A DNA stretch of 64,000 nt from Isoetes taiwanensis (GCA_021234155.1 JAJEKV010000222.1:376001-440000), one strand, 5' to 3'; positions 44,201-56,609 are shown, counted from the stretch's first letter. Notes: generated by a model from the letters alone, not told the origin. Made by a program: numbers and translations.

Positions 44201-46540
44201 GGGAACAATTGTAGGTACTGAAGTAGAAGGTGGAGGATCCGTTGCCTTGAGGCATAGACCCGTTAGAGATTATGACTTTGAAACTCTTAAGAGGGTAAGG
44301 AATTGGATAATCATATGGCGGTTACTAACGAAGATTGAAACATTGGGTTTTCCTATTAGAAGACCAGGAGGTTTTAGTGCCTCCACTTCATTATGAGGTA
44401 GCCAAAGACGACAGCATTTGAAGCTGATCAAAAGCTGAAGTCCACATGATAACTTAAGAAAAATAGGTTAATTGTAACTAAGCATGGGTGGTATGGAACA
44501 CAAAGGATCCTTAGCGAAAGAAGCCTTTAGAAAAGCTCCTCATCTGGGGTAGTAAACCTTCGGAATTATGGCATAATCCCATGGGTGGTATCATAGTGTA
44601 TGTACACGACTGGAATACCATAAGGCACTAAAGGGATGGTTGAAGTAGCTGGGGATCCTATCAAAAACTGTAGGCAGCATATAGATTTCCAACATAGAGT
44701 TGGCCACTGCCCAGTTGGGAAGTTGGTGGCCACATTATAAAGGTACCTAGGTAATAGGTTTAAAGACGAGTGTACGCCGAAGTTACCGATGAAGGGTTTA
44801 GAGTATGTTCGGAATGAGTAAACAACATTCAATCTATTGTAGGCTAAGGTATGATGTCGTAGTTGGCACTTGAAATAAATGTCAACGGGCACTAGAATGA
44901 AGCTTAAGATGAGGGGGTTGAATAGTACAATAGTACAATTCCAGGATAGGTATCAAATAACAGTTACTTGCCAGAAGTTCGAATGTGTCTTGCATAGACA
45001 CCCAAGACTAGCTTTCCCATATGATTCATACCCGGATCAGGCAGAGGTCGAGCTAGAATATACAGGACTCGAACATTGATACAAGTCCGGGTCATATCTA
45101 ACGTCGGTAATTGTAGGAAGACTCACAAAATACCAGGCAGGCACCTTGATGAGTCCTGGTAATTTACGATTCCTACAAAGGCTCAGTCGCTCTTAGGCCA
45201 TGACTATGGCTTAAATGAGGATGCCAAGTCATTTGGAATGCCACAACAATAGGTGGGTTGACAACATAAGGGGCATATAATAGCGGCTTAGAAGCCACAA
45301 GACGGTTAACGGATACGTAAAGGGGTAATTGGATTGGTGACTCTACTGAACAAAGGTCACAACAAAAGGGTGATTTGTATACGCTGTGGCAGACGTAAGG
45401 GCCAGGATACTAAAAATCAGCCATAGACGTAGAAAATATATTGAAGAAGAGAAGGAATGAAGGACCCTTATTAATGATATTTAGCAATCTGGATAGGAAG
45501 GTTATTAGCTAACATAAAGGGTGGTCGTTGCTAACATGCAAAGATAGATTTCCGGCTTGAAAGGCAGTAAGAACTAAAAAGGTTATCTAAAGATTTGGTG
45601 CATGGCTTAGAGAAGAAGACTTCCATGTCTTAGGACAATATGGTGAGTTGAATTCACCAAGATCCTTTTTAATAGAAGAGGCCTATCTTGAGAGGTATTT
45701 GGGTGGTACTGTCCTTTGGGATATTCACATAATCCCTTGGAATTTGTAAGTTCATTTGCGGAACCTAAGGACATTTAGGTACTAAAATAATGGTTGGTTT
45801 CTATTAGATTGATATACTAGAATAATTGTAAGAGAACAACTAAAAGGAATTCCAGTATAGTAGAATATCCTTGTGTCAAATTGAAACGAGTGAAGATGTA
45901 CTGCAAGTTGAGATAACAATAGGTAGAGTCATGTAGCGGCTCAAAGTGTAATTGAAAATTAAGGACGAAGAATTTCTAGACTAGAATGGTTTACATTAGG
46001 AAGACAGAGCTACTACTGAATAGTAGAGAGATGGGTTATTATATCCATTGAATACGTAGAGAAAGCATTTACTCATCGTAATGAATGGGGGCAGAATAAA
46101 AGGACAAGGTTGCATTCTAGGTGTGCGGGGATAAGATATTGGTTGCGTTCCACGGTTACAAAGTTCCACGACGAGCATCTGTCGCGGCGGGGAAATGAGG
46201 AATTCGGTCTCCTTTCTCGAATCGCGGGTCCGTTCGCCACGTTACGGAGATTATCGAACTTGGCCATGTTGATGTAAGTGTTGAAAGGCGCTTGGCGAGG
46301 AAGAAAAACGATAGTGCAGGAGCGGTCGGCGGAGGTCGGCTATGGCAGAGAGAGGTCGACTCCCGTGGCTATGGGAAGACTACTTACTCCGGCGGCTATG
46401 GCGAGAGAGCTTGCTCCGGCGGAGTTGTGACGAGAGGGCTTGCTCTGGTGGAGTTGTTGCCTCCACAACATGGGTTTACCAAAGGCAAGCCTCTAATTTA
46501 ATATGGAATAAATCCACTATAAATACTAGAAAAAGGATTA
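41296..46540 (-). pseudogene. Decayed interior of the nested LTR element
   Basis: About 5.2 kb between the LTRs with no frame longer than roughly 110 codons on either strand. The longest is 44566-44892 on the minus strand. I could not read RT, integrase or protease motifs with confidence. It should correspond to gag-pol by position. Confidence 0.4.
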
Positions 46541-46544
46541 TATC

Positions 46545-46640
46545 CCTTCAACAAAGAAGTTGGCTTATTGGTAAAGGTGTTGGCTTGGGTGTAGAAGGTT
46601 AGGGGTTCAATCCCATGATGTACCTTTTGCTTAAAAGAAC
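46545..46640 (+). mobile_element. tRNA-like SINE head
   Basis: TTGGCTTATTGGTAAAGG (A-box-like) and GGGGTTCAATCCC (B-box-like) lie about 40 bp apart, the layout of a tRNA-derived Pol III promoter. It lies in the leader of the nested LTR element. Confidence 0.55.
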
Positions 46641-46714
46641 TGCTAATTGGATAAAACAAAACATTAGATATGTAAAACAAAGGGATAGAACATATAACCT
46701 TACATAAACAGAGT

Positions 46715-46800
46715 TGGCAAAATGGAAAGAATGTTGGGTTAGAAGTGGGAGGTCACGAGTTCGAAATGGAGGGGGGAAAAGAAAACTTTTTTTTTTTCTA
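46715..46800 (+). mobile_element. Second tRNA-like SINE head with T-run
   Basis: GTTGGCAAAATGG (A-box-like) and CACGAGTTCGAAATGG (B-box-like) are followed by a G-rich stretch and a T-run at 46788-46798. This resembles plant tRNA-derived SINEs. Confidence 0.6.
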
Positions 46801-47229
46801 AAAAAAAAACGCGTATTTTATACGGCGGACCATATAAGGGCGCTGACTGCAAAATACGCTCATAACTTTTGATTTTAAACACCCAATCTGCAGGCAGCGC
46901 CCCTTTTGGGTTCTAGCCTTGGGGTCGCCATTTTGACCTCGGGAAACATGCCCCTAGGGTATTTGGATGTGCCCGAGCCGTTGGAGCCATTTTCGCCTTC
47001 ATCCGAGTTACCTATTAAAAGTTATAGCCCATCTAAACCTGAGTCCTCCAACTACACCTTTTTCCCTCCAAAATCACCCTAAAATTCCTAAATCTCAAAC
47101 AATTTGTTACATCAACCTAGCACAAGACTAAATCTCTAAAAAGTTAGGCAGTCCAACTAGCTTAAACTCCCTCGCCAACTACCGAACTAACGGGTTAGAG
47201 ATTTTGTCTATGATTTTAGTCAACCAAAA

Positions 47230-47245
47230 TCATAGCTCGATACCA
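47230..47245 (-). promoter_or_regulatory. Primer-binding site of the nested LTR element
   Basis: On the minus strand TGGTATCGAGCT follows the 5' LTR. It is close to the complement of initiator tRNA-Met (TGGTATCAGAGC). Confidence 0.6.
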
Positions 47246-48884
47246 TCAAGCGGCTCCCCGAATATATATACTGGCTCGGGACGTATACATACGAGGACTT
47301 CCCCTCCCATGGCAATCGGCTCACCATGAGCGGGGCCCTCCGCGTCTAACTTCCGGACCATCCATAGAAAGATGCTCGGTGAAGGACACGGAGGTGTCAT
47401 TCGCCCACGCCTTCAATGGGACTCTAAGTCGCGGGCGTGAATACATGTTAGCATACAAAGATAAATCATACATAAATATCCACCACGAAGGGTGGCACAT
47501 CCATCCAAGTACTAACGGCAAAGAAGATGCATCTAATCCTAAGGAAAACGCCCCAAAAACCCGGGTTCTACCCGGCTCGGACCAGGAGGATGGATCGATG
47601 CTCGGTCTCAAGAGATCGCCACAGAGGTATAACCGGCGTTGGCATAGCATAGAACGCTGGCTAGGGTAGTCCACTCCATCCGCCCCTCCCATGCACACTT
47701 TGTGATGAGTCAATCAAGCTATGGCTACCATTGTTACCTTCCGGAGACGCAATCCCAAGGAATCACCCTTCCGGGACTACTCCGGGTTACATCTCCTCGT
47801 CCGGATGAGGCAGGTCGTGAGAAGTGTCCCCTTCCGCAGTCGCAGTATGAATCCATGGGTGAACTTGAGGACACGTACGCATCGGCGACCCCCGTGATCC
47901 GCATCTAACTTACTCCCCTAACTTTATCTTCAAAGTACTGTGATGATCACACCACCGCACCTGTGGAGTGTCGGACTCCATACCCGCCCCCCTACGTAAC
48001 CCCGCTGTCGCCTAGCTCACTATAGGAGTCCCCGTAGCCTTTATGCTCAAAGCAGACCCCACCCCACACTTCATCACTACGGCCCTTATCCGGTGCTTCA
48101 ATGATGCCATAGATTCCACGGTTTCGGTGGGATCTTGTGCACATGCCGCAACTAATGGGAATAATACAGTGGCTCTATCTAGGAGCATACTACAATACAT
48201 GGGCTCGTGAGGTCTCTACCCCGTAATCCCCCATCTCCGGAGTGCTAACTAGGCAAAGAACTACTAAACCATCAACCAAAGCACATACGTAAACTAGAGA
48301 TAAGAATACGCACCATATCAATCAAGGGTTAGCCTAATGCAAAAACCACAGAGAAAAGCGAGAGAGAACACACCATTTAGAGGCGCCACGCTATAGATCA
48401 ACAAAGAAGCCTAACAGAGGCTAACCTACTAGAATCACAACTAAGCTAACTATGTACTAACCGGAACCATAGCTAGCTCCACTATCCCTCGGGGCCGGCC
48501 CTTCCGGGCCGAACAGGTCGAACAAACATCTCGTGGTTGGGCATCATCTCCTCCTCCATCTCCAATTGCCCCAAATCGAATTGGGGCAAACAGTGCAACC
48601 CCCAATTTGGGTGTCCCCAAATTGGAAACTCCGGCCTTGCCCAATTGATTTGGGGCGGTGTGGCTTAATTTTAGGTTGGTTAATATTAGCTAATTTGGTA
48701 TTTTAGCCCTTTTTAATATTAGGTTAAGCCGTAAATTCGAATTAGGGTTTTAGGTTAGCTTTCCACTTTAATAATGAATTATTAACATAGCTAACCTTAG
48801 CTTATGAATAATTAATGTGCCATTAATTATTCATAATGACGTGTCATGTATTTAAAAAGGCATATAAATATGTGGAACGTCATA
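47246..48884 (-). repeat. 5' LTR of the nested element
   Basis: Collinear with 39643-41269, about 1.64 kb. The outer end reads GGAACGTCATA where the other LTR has GGAGCGTCACA. The CTAGA duplication follows. Confidence 0.88.
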
Positions 48885-50047
48885 CTAGAATATAAACATC
48901 AGATGAGGTCTGTATATGTAAATCTCCAATACCTTCAACTTTATGACAAGTATAATTACCAAAATATACTGATTTTTTAATGTGAATAGGAAAATAATTC
49001 ACGAAATGCTCTTTAGCATGTCACGTGTGAAGTTGCTCCTGAGTTAACTATGAAATAAGTAGAGGAATCCACCATCAAAGCCTGAGCTTCATAAACCATG
49101 TTATTATGAGCATGGTGTTTTTCAAAAAACTGTCGAAATTGGCAATTAAAGTCCTCATGATTGTGCTTTCAACAAAAGGAACATGCATGGTCCCCATTAA
49201 CCAGGGAAAAAGCACGATTCGTGCCACCTGAAAAGCTGCCATTAGAATCATGTCCAGCAAAAAAATTCCTTCTTGGAATATCTGCTTCTTTTTTAAACAT
49301 TTTATATGCAATGTAAAAAGCTTTCTCACCATCACTAGGCTCTCTAGTACATCTAGAATCTGTAAGAATTTGCTCATCAAGAGTGGTATGAACAAATAAA
49401 TCTTTTTCCTCCAGGGGAACAACCTCATGCTTCACTTTTCAAACATGATCTTTTAACGACAAGCATGCACTTTCAAAAGCCAAATCTTCTTTGTTGAGAA
49501 GAATGATGACTATAGTGTCAAAATCATGAGGCATCGTGAACAACATAACAAGCAATTGTTCTTTCTCCACCGGTGCCCCAGCTACTGATAATTGTTCTAC
49601 TAACTCTTTGAATTTATCAATATGGTCATCAATAGAATTTGTAATATGTACTTTAAACAGATTAAATTATTATGTAGATGCAACACTTCTTGTTTTGTCT
49701 GCTTCAAATAAATCTTGTCCAAATACTCCCATACTTCATTAGCATGCACATATACTTCGCTATCAACAAGAATGGAATCTTTAAGGACATATTTTATCAT
49801 GCCTCGAGCAACCTGATCTTTATCATCCCAATCTTCTACTTCTTTAAGCCATGCATCGTACAGAGGCCCTTGTGTCAAAAGAACTCCAGGCGTATCTTCA
49901 GGTTGCAGAGGGCGTACCATTGCTCCTAAGACGACATGTTGTTTCGGAGTACAATCTTCATCTTTGTCTTCCACGCAGGATAATTTGTTCCATCAAACAC
50001 ATAAAGCGTCCTTGTTCCAGTCACTCCACGTATGGAAATCGTTGACT
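48885..50047 (-). mobile_element. Copia element 1, 5' part: gag, zinc knuckle and protease start
   Basis: From the right, the minus strand reads MEDKDEDCTPKQHVV (a late Met), PEDTPGVLLTQGPLYDAWLKE, WDDKDQVARGMIKYVL and EVWEYLDKIYLKQTK (49600-49974), a UBN2-type copia gag. A helical segment follows, then a zinc knuckle near 49160-49200 (HACSFC ... HEDFNC) and the protease start (FIVNSGATSHVTC, a D-to-N change in the usual DSGA box). Frames are broken, so it is a pseudogene. The DSGA change would inactivate the protease by itself. Confidence 0.85.
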
Positions 50048-50059
50048 GCTCTGATACCA
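50048..50059 (-). promoter_or_regulatory. Primer-binding site of copia element 1
   Basis: GCTCTGATACCA on the plus strand is the exact reverse complement of TGGTATCAGAGC, the initiator tRNA-Met primer site. The 5' LTR should begin just to the right. Confidence 0.9.
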
Positions 50060-50990
50060 TATCAAACAAGTGAATAAGAAGAGGAGATGCAACACCAAAA
50101 GATGACAGTATTTAGTAATCCATCTGTCATACCTAAAAAGGCATAAAAGACAAAGCATCTTTATTAATACTAAAGGGATTTTGTGTGTAAGTGATCAACT
50201 TCCATTATAGATTGTGGATGCATATGAAAGGTCAGGATTAAGAAAATTTAGGCGAAATCTCAGTAACTTGCATTGTAGGCAGTTAGATCACGAATTTACC
50301 TTTCTCTTTGAATGGGCGCACAAGAATAATAGCCGGAGAATAGCCGGACTGTATTCCAAAGCTGGTTTAGGGCATTGCTCGCACTAATGCCTCCAGGCTT
50401 CCTTTTGCATGCAACCTTCTTCCAGCTTATGGTGGATCATGGCTCTGCGTTTCCTTCCTCTGTGTTTCCCTTCTGTTCAGAGAAAAATAGTTTACTGTCC
50501 AGTTCATTATCCAATTCTGTATATAGAAGCATATAAACTGCTTTTGCCTTACAAAAATGTGCATGCCTGATTGGGGCTCTATAAGTGGTGTAGGATTTTT
50601 GAGGAGCTTTTTCACACAGGCAGATGTTTGTCAGCATATTGGCTGTAGGAAGAGGAATCGATACACGAATTTCAGGATTATGAAACATAGAACCAGAACG
50701 AGGGCATGAGCTACATAATGAGGTATGGATGGCCAGATCAAAATGCACAAAATCCCTTCTTCAATGCATCACAGGGCGGGATATAACAAATGAGCTAGCA
50801 ATTAGATGCAACAAAGAGACATTGGCATAGCTGCACCAGGGGAAGAAAAAGGAACCACGTTCAGTCAAATCTTCTGCAAACAACGCCACCAGACTTTTAT
50901 TTTTCTTTAGGGTTTTTTTCGGCTGGAGCACTAGGCCGGGAGTTTTTCTGACGCCATAGCCATCCTCTGCCGTGTCTTGCCTTTTCTTCA
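50060..50990. other. Probable 5' LTR of copia element 1, then unassigned sequence
   Basis: The first few hundred bases should be the LTR by position. With no second LTR in the window its outer end cannot be set. No gene was recognised to 50990. Confidence 0.4.
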
Positions 50991-51032
50991 CATTTGACTT
51001 TTGCCTTTTTCCTCCGGCAAGAAATTTCTGTT

Positions 51033-52510
51033 ATGGACCAGAACAGGGATCTTCTTATAAACCGGATTGGATTGAAGAAGAAGGGCACTTATCTGTGGCA
51101 TAGTTCTCTTGCTCAAAAAATTATAGGGGATGTTCTTGCTTCAGATCTTCTGCAAACAATGCCATCAGATGTCAAGGTAAGGAAATATTTGGTCGTTATC
51201 TTTCTTTAGAGTTTTATCTTTCTTTAGGGTTTTTTTAACTGGAGCACTGGGCTGTGAGTTTTTCTGATGCCATAACCATCCTCTGCCCTGCCTTGCCTTG
51301 CCTTTTCTTCACATTTGACGTTTGCATTTTTCCTCCGGCAAGGAATTTCTATTATGCACCAAAACATGGATCTTCTTATAAACCACATTGGATTGCAGAA
51401 GAAGGGCACTTATCTGTGGCATAACTCTCTTGCTCAAAAAATTATACAGGACGCTCAAAAAATTATAGGGAAGAAAAAGAGTGTTCAAACTTCTAATAAC
51501 CTTCCTTTTAGAGGTACTTGCTTCTTAGCCAGGGGCTGATTCAATCCTCCAGTGATGTAATTTCAACATGCATGTGCTCAATATTTAAGGATTTTTCTAA
51601 TGGAAAGTAGGGATGCTAATGTAGCGACATGGCAGATGTAGTATCAGCTTGTGTAGTACCAAAAATGCACGATCCAGTAAGGTGAGTAAGGTGAGTTCAA
51701 CAGTTCTTTCTAAGTTTGTCAATATTTTGTGCAAGAAATAAGTTGTTTGTGGCTTATTTTATGCTTACTTGACAGAGCCAGGGATCCATTAATAGCCTTG
51801 CATTTTCTGCAGACGGAGCTTTCTTGGCTTTAGTTGGGAGGTATGGTATGCATTTCCCTTCAATTGTTTGCAAGGAACCACCATCTTTTATCATCTAAGC
51901 CTATGTGTATGCAGGCTATTTGAGAATATGTGACTATGCTAAGGAGCAGATGGTTTGTGGGCGCAAAAGCTACTTTTGGTGCCCTACTTTGTTGTGCATG
52001 GCTGTATCATCTGTATAACATTATGTGCCTGTCATGAAGTTTTGTTAAGTGTCCGCCATGCATATTTTTATAGGTTAAGTGTCCTGCAGTGTTAAAAACC
52101 ACTGTTGGTTTAGCTATTTTATCATGTTAAATTGAAGAGAAGAACATATATTGAGGCCATTTTTGTTAACTTTTTCATTGCCTCATTTGGTGCCAAAAGT
52201 TACGACGAATGAAGTTCTGCTAAGTTAACTTGAGATTAGGCAATCCCACATCCAATTTTACTTGAGGAAGCATGGTAGCATTTGAAAAATGCCCAAGCAT
52301 GGTAGCATTTGAAAAATGCCCAGGTTCATTTAATCTACCTTAAGGTCTTTTAGTTCAATTTTGCACCTCTTTGTGGACTTGCCTTTATTAGCGATTCAAT
52401 GATGGCTGCTTGTCATGAAGGGCATATTAAAATTTGGGATAGACTAGCTCTTGGTGATTTTACCGTTGGCAGTGCTGAGAATTCGGTTCGAAGTCTAAAA
52501 GATAGACAAC
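51033..52510 (+). pseudogene. Broken WD40-repeat gene (DMWD/WDR20-like segments)
   Basis: Exon 51033-51176 (MDQNRDLLINRIGLKKKG, YLWHSSLAQKIIGD, MPSDVK) ends on a CAAG/GTAAGG donor. Exon 51776-51840 reads GSINSLAFSADGAFLALVGR. After a 74-bp GT-AG intron the next reads GYLRICDYAKEQMVCGRKSYF. 52386-52510 reads DSMMAACHEGHIKIWDRLALGD. The middle exons resemble the WD repeats of the plant WDR20/DMWD group, where GxINSxAFSPDGxxLAxVGRDGxLRVFDY is characteristic. The first exon is partly duplicated at 51354-51480, and again in part near 52665-52710. Introns are retained, so it is not a processed copy. It lacks most of a propeller and looks like a gene fragment. Confidence 0.55.
51190..51540 (+). repeat. 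Duplication of WD40-fragment exon 1 and flanks
   Basis: 51215-51480 repeats 50905-51125 (GAGTTTTTCTGA.GCCATA, CCTCCGGCAAG.AATTTCT, TGTGGCATA). 51482-51620 is repeated at 52780-52925 (TTCTTAGCCAGGGGCTGATTC). These are local duplications. Confidence 0.8.
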
Positions 52511-52929
52511 AATAAAAAAGTAGCAACCACAAACGGTAAGGATATGTTAGCATTATCATCTTTGGGTCAACATTATCATCTTTGGGTCAGTGCCCTAGCC
52601 AGTGACTTTAAACTTCAATGGCATTGTACATTTTGACATCTGCTACAGTCCAACCTGGTGATAAAGCTCTCTTGCTCAAAAAATTATAGGGGATGTTCTT
52701 GCTTCAAGTGCCAAGGCTACCTACGTTTTGAAAGGTCAGAACCATGAGGACAAGAGCTTCCCTCAGGAAGAAAAGGGGTGTTCAAACTTCTGATGACCTT
52801 CCTTTTAGGCATCATTGGTGTGCTTGCTTCTTAGCCAGGGGCTGATTCAATCTTCCAGTGCTGTAATTTCAACATGCATATGCTCAATATTTAAGGATTT
52901 CTCTGATGAAAAGTAGGGATGCTAATATA

Positions 52930-55380
52930 GCACCAGATGGAAATATAGCAGTTGTCTAATAGCAGTTGTCTGATAGCAGATGCCATGTATTTTGCTTTAT
53001 ATGCCCTACTCAGTCCAAAGTGAGCATTTATTCTGGCTTTTCTCATTTCTTTCTGACCCAAACTAAGGATGCATCTGGTCTTATTGTATTAAATTGTGCA
53101 CCTTTTGCAAGTTCTGATCTATTTTGCTGGTTGGCTCAGGATCAGTAGGAGAAGAAGGCAACATGATACTTGGAAGAACAAGGATTCAGGGTGTTTGTGG
53201 TTGACAAAGGTGAGTATCATATTGGAAAAGAAGAGTACACAATTTGTTGGCACGGCAGGCTAACTGTGGGAAAGCAAAAGAGCAGATTTTCTATCACGTC
53301 ATGGACCAATGTTATAAATTCAAGCATGTATCTATTACAAGATATCTGGGTGAAATGATAGTTCCCTGGGATGTTGAAAGGTGACAAGCTTTACCTTTGT
53401 GTTTCATCTAATCCCAATTTATAAAGTTCTATATGAAAATCCATGAAAAAAGCAACCATCATAATGAAGAATAGAAATGACAGGGTACTTGGCAATATAT
53501 ATTATGCTGGGGAAAGATGATTATGTATTATTTATTGATGTTGCAGGGTATAGGACTGGAAAAAATTTGGGTCTCAAAACTCTACAGTGCGCCTCTTCTC
53601 CTTTATAAAATAGCTTCTTGCATGTACTGAGTTATGGCACTTTTAGGAAGAATGCTTGGGAGTTAGTTGCCAAGTTGAAGGTAAGGTTTGTGGATTTGTT
53701 ATTTTTGATGTTCTTTAAAGTAGACACATGGCTTCATAATTCTTTGGAACAAGCAGAGAGCAAATAAAGACATTTGCTAAACACGTTAGATATTGCGTAC
53801 TGTCTAGCATGTTTGATGGCTGCATGTCTAGCAAACATATGTATGTTTAATATTACTGAAACTGTCTAGCAGAGCATAGCAGTCACATTTTTTGTAGAGC
53901 TGTAAAAGAATCAAAATTAACATTGCTTTCTTACAAACACTAAGTGTGAAGATGCAATAACATGCATGCACATGCTTTTGTTGCAATCTCCCAGTTCAGC
54001 TAAAAGGCACACAGCTAAAAGACACACGCATGCACATGTACAGAGAAGATGTGGCAATGAATCACTTTAATAATTTTGGAGTTTTAGCACCAACAATGGG
54101 TGTATTTTGAAAATACTATATTCATGCATGCATTAAAAGGCTTTAAAAGAAAAAAAAGAACGATTTATTCAACTGATATGGTGCTTATATAGTGTTCTAT
54201 TAGAGTGCTATGTTAAAGGATATTACACAAATGCATTTCCCAATAACGCAGGAATTAGCATTGCACATACTATGTGTTTTGACTTCAATCTTGACTTTCT
54301 CATTGAATAGAAATACTTAAAGCCAAGTTCAATTTTTGAAGATACCATTTGACTTGGTAATGGTATTAAAAACCAAATCATGCCTATAACAAAACAAACT
54401 CGTGTAGTACAACTTAATGAAATCTCAAATGCATACTTATTTGATGGCTACACAAAACACGCCTTTGAAAATCAAGTACCATGGAGGTACCCACATCAAG
54501 TAGCAGTTCAATAAGTTATCTACTTTTAGGTAGTAGCAATTATGGCAAAGCAGAATTATTCCATTTTACATTTGATCAAACAACAACATAAACTCTATGT
54601 TGCTGGCATGGGTGATTGGATCTAAGAAAGAAAAAAAAACATTAGGATAGAAGGCTTGTATAACTAATTTCTCCCTAAGATTCATGAACTAGCTATGGCT
54701 ATGGCACACAAGTAGAAGTACATATGGTCTATTAAAATATGGGCCTTGCATAAACAACATGCATCGCTTACAGAAAGAGCAAGAAACTAAGCCTGTTGCA
54801 CTGGTAAATCTAGAAGCATTTCAAAAATTTGGCAAAATAGAGAGCTCCAAATAGGTTGAAGAAGATTTGTTTCAAATTTTGTTTTGAAGAAGATTAAAGT
54901 GTGGCTCCTCAAAAAGGTTTTGAATCTAAGTACAATTTTTAGAGAACAAGAACTTCAAAATTCTTATAAAAGCAGTAAGTTTATATATGTACAAACATTA
55001 GACCTTATTGTTTAGAAACTATAAGGTCATATGATGTGGATCTTGTTTTATCTTCGGGCAAAACTTACCTATACTTACCTGTAAAGCATACTTAGCTATA
55101 AGGCACATTGATTTCTTTTCATAACATCAAATGTTTTGCTTTATATTAGCGATTGTCACATGATGTAATATCAATTTTTGAAGCAAGAAATGAATCTGTT
55201 CGTAGGGAGGAAGTGATTAAACATTGTAGATCATTGAGAGAATGCAATGTAGCTATTCATTTAGTTCTCATCCCTGAACTTTTGAGCTTATGGACTCTTT
55301 GACATTATCCAGACTCATATCATTTGCAAAAATTCCAAACATTAACATCGATCTAGCATTGCCTTGAATTTATTTCTGGC
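52930..55380. other. No supported gene
   Basis: AT-rich, mostly ORF-free. Short frames at 52966-53148 and 53170-53358 are of uncertain meaning and could be remnants of the gene fragment upstream. Confidence 0.4.
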
Positions 55381-55408
55381 GAAAAGTCCAGCAACGCTGG
55401 GACTTTTT
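55381..55408. repeat. Small hairpin
   Basis: AAAAGTCCAGC and GCTGGGACTTTT pair around AAC with one bulge, about 100 bp before foldback copy 2. The role is unknown. Confidence 0.6.
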
Positions 55409-55506
55409 CTAGTCCAATAATAAGATTAAGATGCTAATAATAAAGAATATATAGATAAATATTTATTGTGAGGCCTAGAATGCCTCGAACACCACCATGT
55501 AATAAT

Positions 55507-56609
55507 CCCATCAATCTGAGCCCTCGGATCGAAATTCTAGAGGAGGCGAGTATGCATGTCTTGCATGCATGCATGTGGTACATGCCTTCTCTGGTTGGGA
55601 CATCGCTATATTAGGCGAGGTTCTTCATCAACGTCTCATCGACGCTTCCTCTTCTCTCTCAGCAGTACCTTATTCTCTATTCTTTGAAACCATGCAGGAT
55701 AGGGGCTTCTCCCTGCCTGGATTGACCAATTTGGCGTTTCTTTGATGCTGTGGCATGTCCTTTCTCGGCCTTGCCTCTTCTTTGGCCATAATCCTTTGCC
55801 CTTCGTCCTCGATCCCGTTTTGATAAGGAAGTTCTCTTCTATTCGGGAGGTTTTTGTCGTTTTCATGCGAGCCGCATTCTAGAATCCCATCGATCCGAGC
55901 CCTCGGATCGAAATTCTAGAGGGGGCCAGCATGCATGTCTTGCATGCATGCATGCGGTGCATGCCTTCTCACGGTTGGAAGATCGCTATATTAGGCGAGG
56001 TTCTTCATGAACGTCTCATCGGCTTTCTCTTCCCTCTCGTGTTATCTTATTCTCTATTCTTTGAACTCCCCCAACCCCCCTCCTTCCCCCTTAATTGTTT
56101 AATGTATTTGTCACCGCACGCATGACTAACCCCTCTATTTGAAGATGTTTTTGTTTTGATGTCGTGTGGCATGCGTGATTAGCCTCTCTACTTTGGGAGG
56201 TTTGTTTTGTCACATTTATTCTAGTGTTGGTGATTGTGGGTATAGGTTGGCAAGTGGCAGCAGCTTCGACTTCTCGATTCGTGGGTTTTGGGAGCGAATT
56301 CTCAGAATTTACGTTTGTCCAAGCCCCTTGCCAAAGGCTTATCACTAGGGTTTTTCCTCGAAAACCCGAAAGGGCGGGATTTTTTAATCCCAGTGATAAG
56401 CTTTCGGCAAATACACAAACAAAACATCTATTAGCATTGTATTTCATGGGGTCCAAGTTGTATAATTAGACATTCCCTTTATTTTTCTTCGTGGATAGTT
56501 CGCATGTGTGCGGCTACCCACTATCCACCATTGTAGAAAATCTGCTGAGATGAATGAGAAGCCTATCTATTCGGGAGGTTTTTGTCGTTTTCATGCGAGC
56601 CCCATTCTA
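55507..56609 (+). mobile_element. Twin-unit foldback element, copy 2
   Basis: Same architecture as 12291-13417. A short unit (55534-55885, 352 bp) and a long unit (55913 to about 56610) are each bounded by ATTCTAGA..GGCGAG and its inverted form. They are separated by a TCGATCCGA/TCGGATCGA hairpin (55890-55911). GTAATAAT on both sides (55499-55506 and 56610-56617) is a candidate 8-bp target-site duplication. The boundary sequence has changed from TTCTCGAAT to TTCTAGAAT symmetrically at both unit ends. Confidence 0.65.
56337..56401 (+). other. Three-way-junction hairpin motif, copy B (best preserved)
   Basis: The outer stem GCTTATCACT / AGTGATAAGC (56337-56346 with 56392-56401) encloses GGGTTTT-TCCTCG-AAAACCC (56348-56367), the linker GAAAGGGC, and GGGATT-TTTT-AATCCC (56376-56391). 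All three stems are perfect. Confidence 0.85.

Larger units (their letters stand above)
39643..48884 (-). mobile_element. 9.24-kb LTR retrotransposon (Ty3/gypsy-type) nested in copia element 1
   Basis: Two LTRs (39643-41269 and about 47246-48884), a primer-binding site beside the right LTR and a polypurine tract beside the left one put the element on the minus strand. It is flanked by CTAGA on both sides (39638-39642 and 48885-48889). The LTR outer ends are TGTGACG-type inverted repeats, with one decayed base at each end. The 6-kb interior has no long open frame in either direction. The GGTGGGGAGAATGTGACG junction is typical of plant gypsy elements, but no gag-pol motif could be read. It is non-autonomous by decay. 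Confidence 0.85.

Noticed and set aside
46555-46625. Genuine tRNA gene
   Set aside because: The A-box and B-box are present, but I cannot fold acceptor and anticodon arms, so it is treated as a SINE head.
13151-56401. Hammerhead ribozyme reading of the three-stem hairpin
   Set aside because: The GAAA linker and three stems suggest it, but the CUGAUGA core is absent in all four copies.
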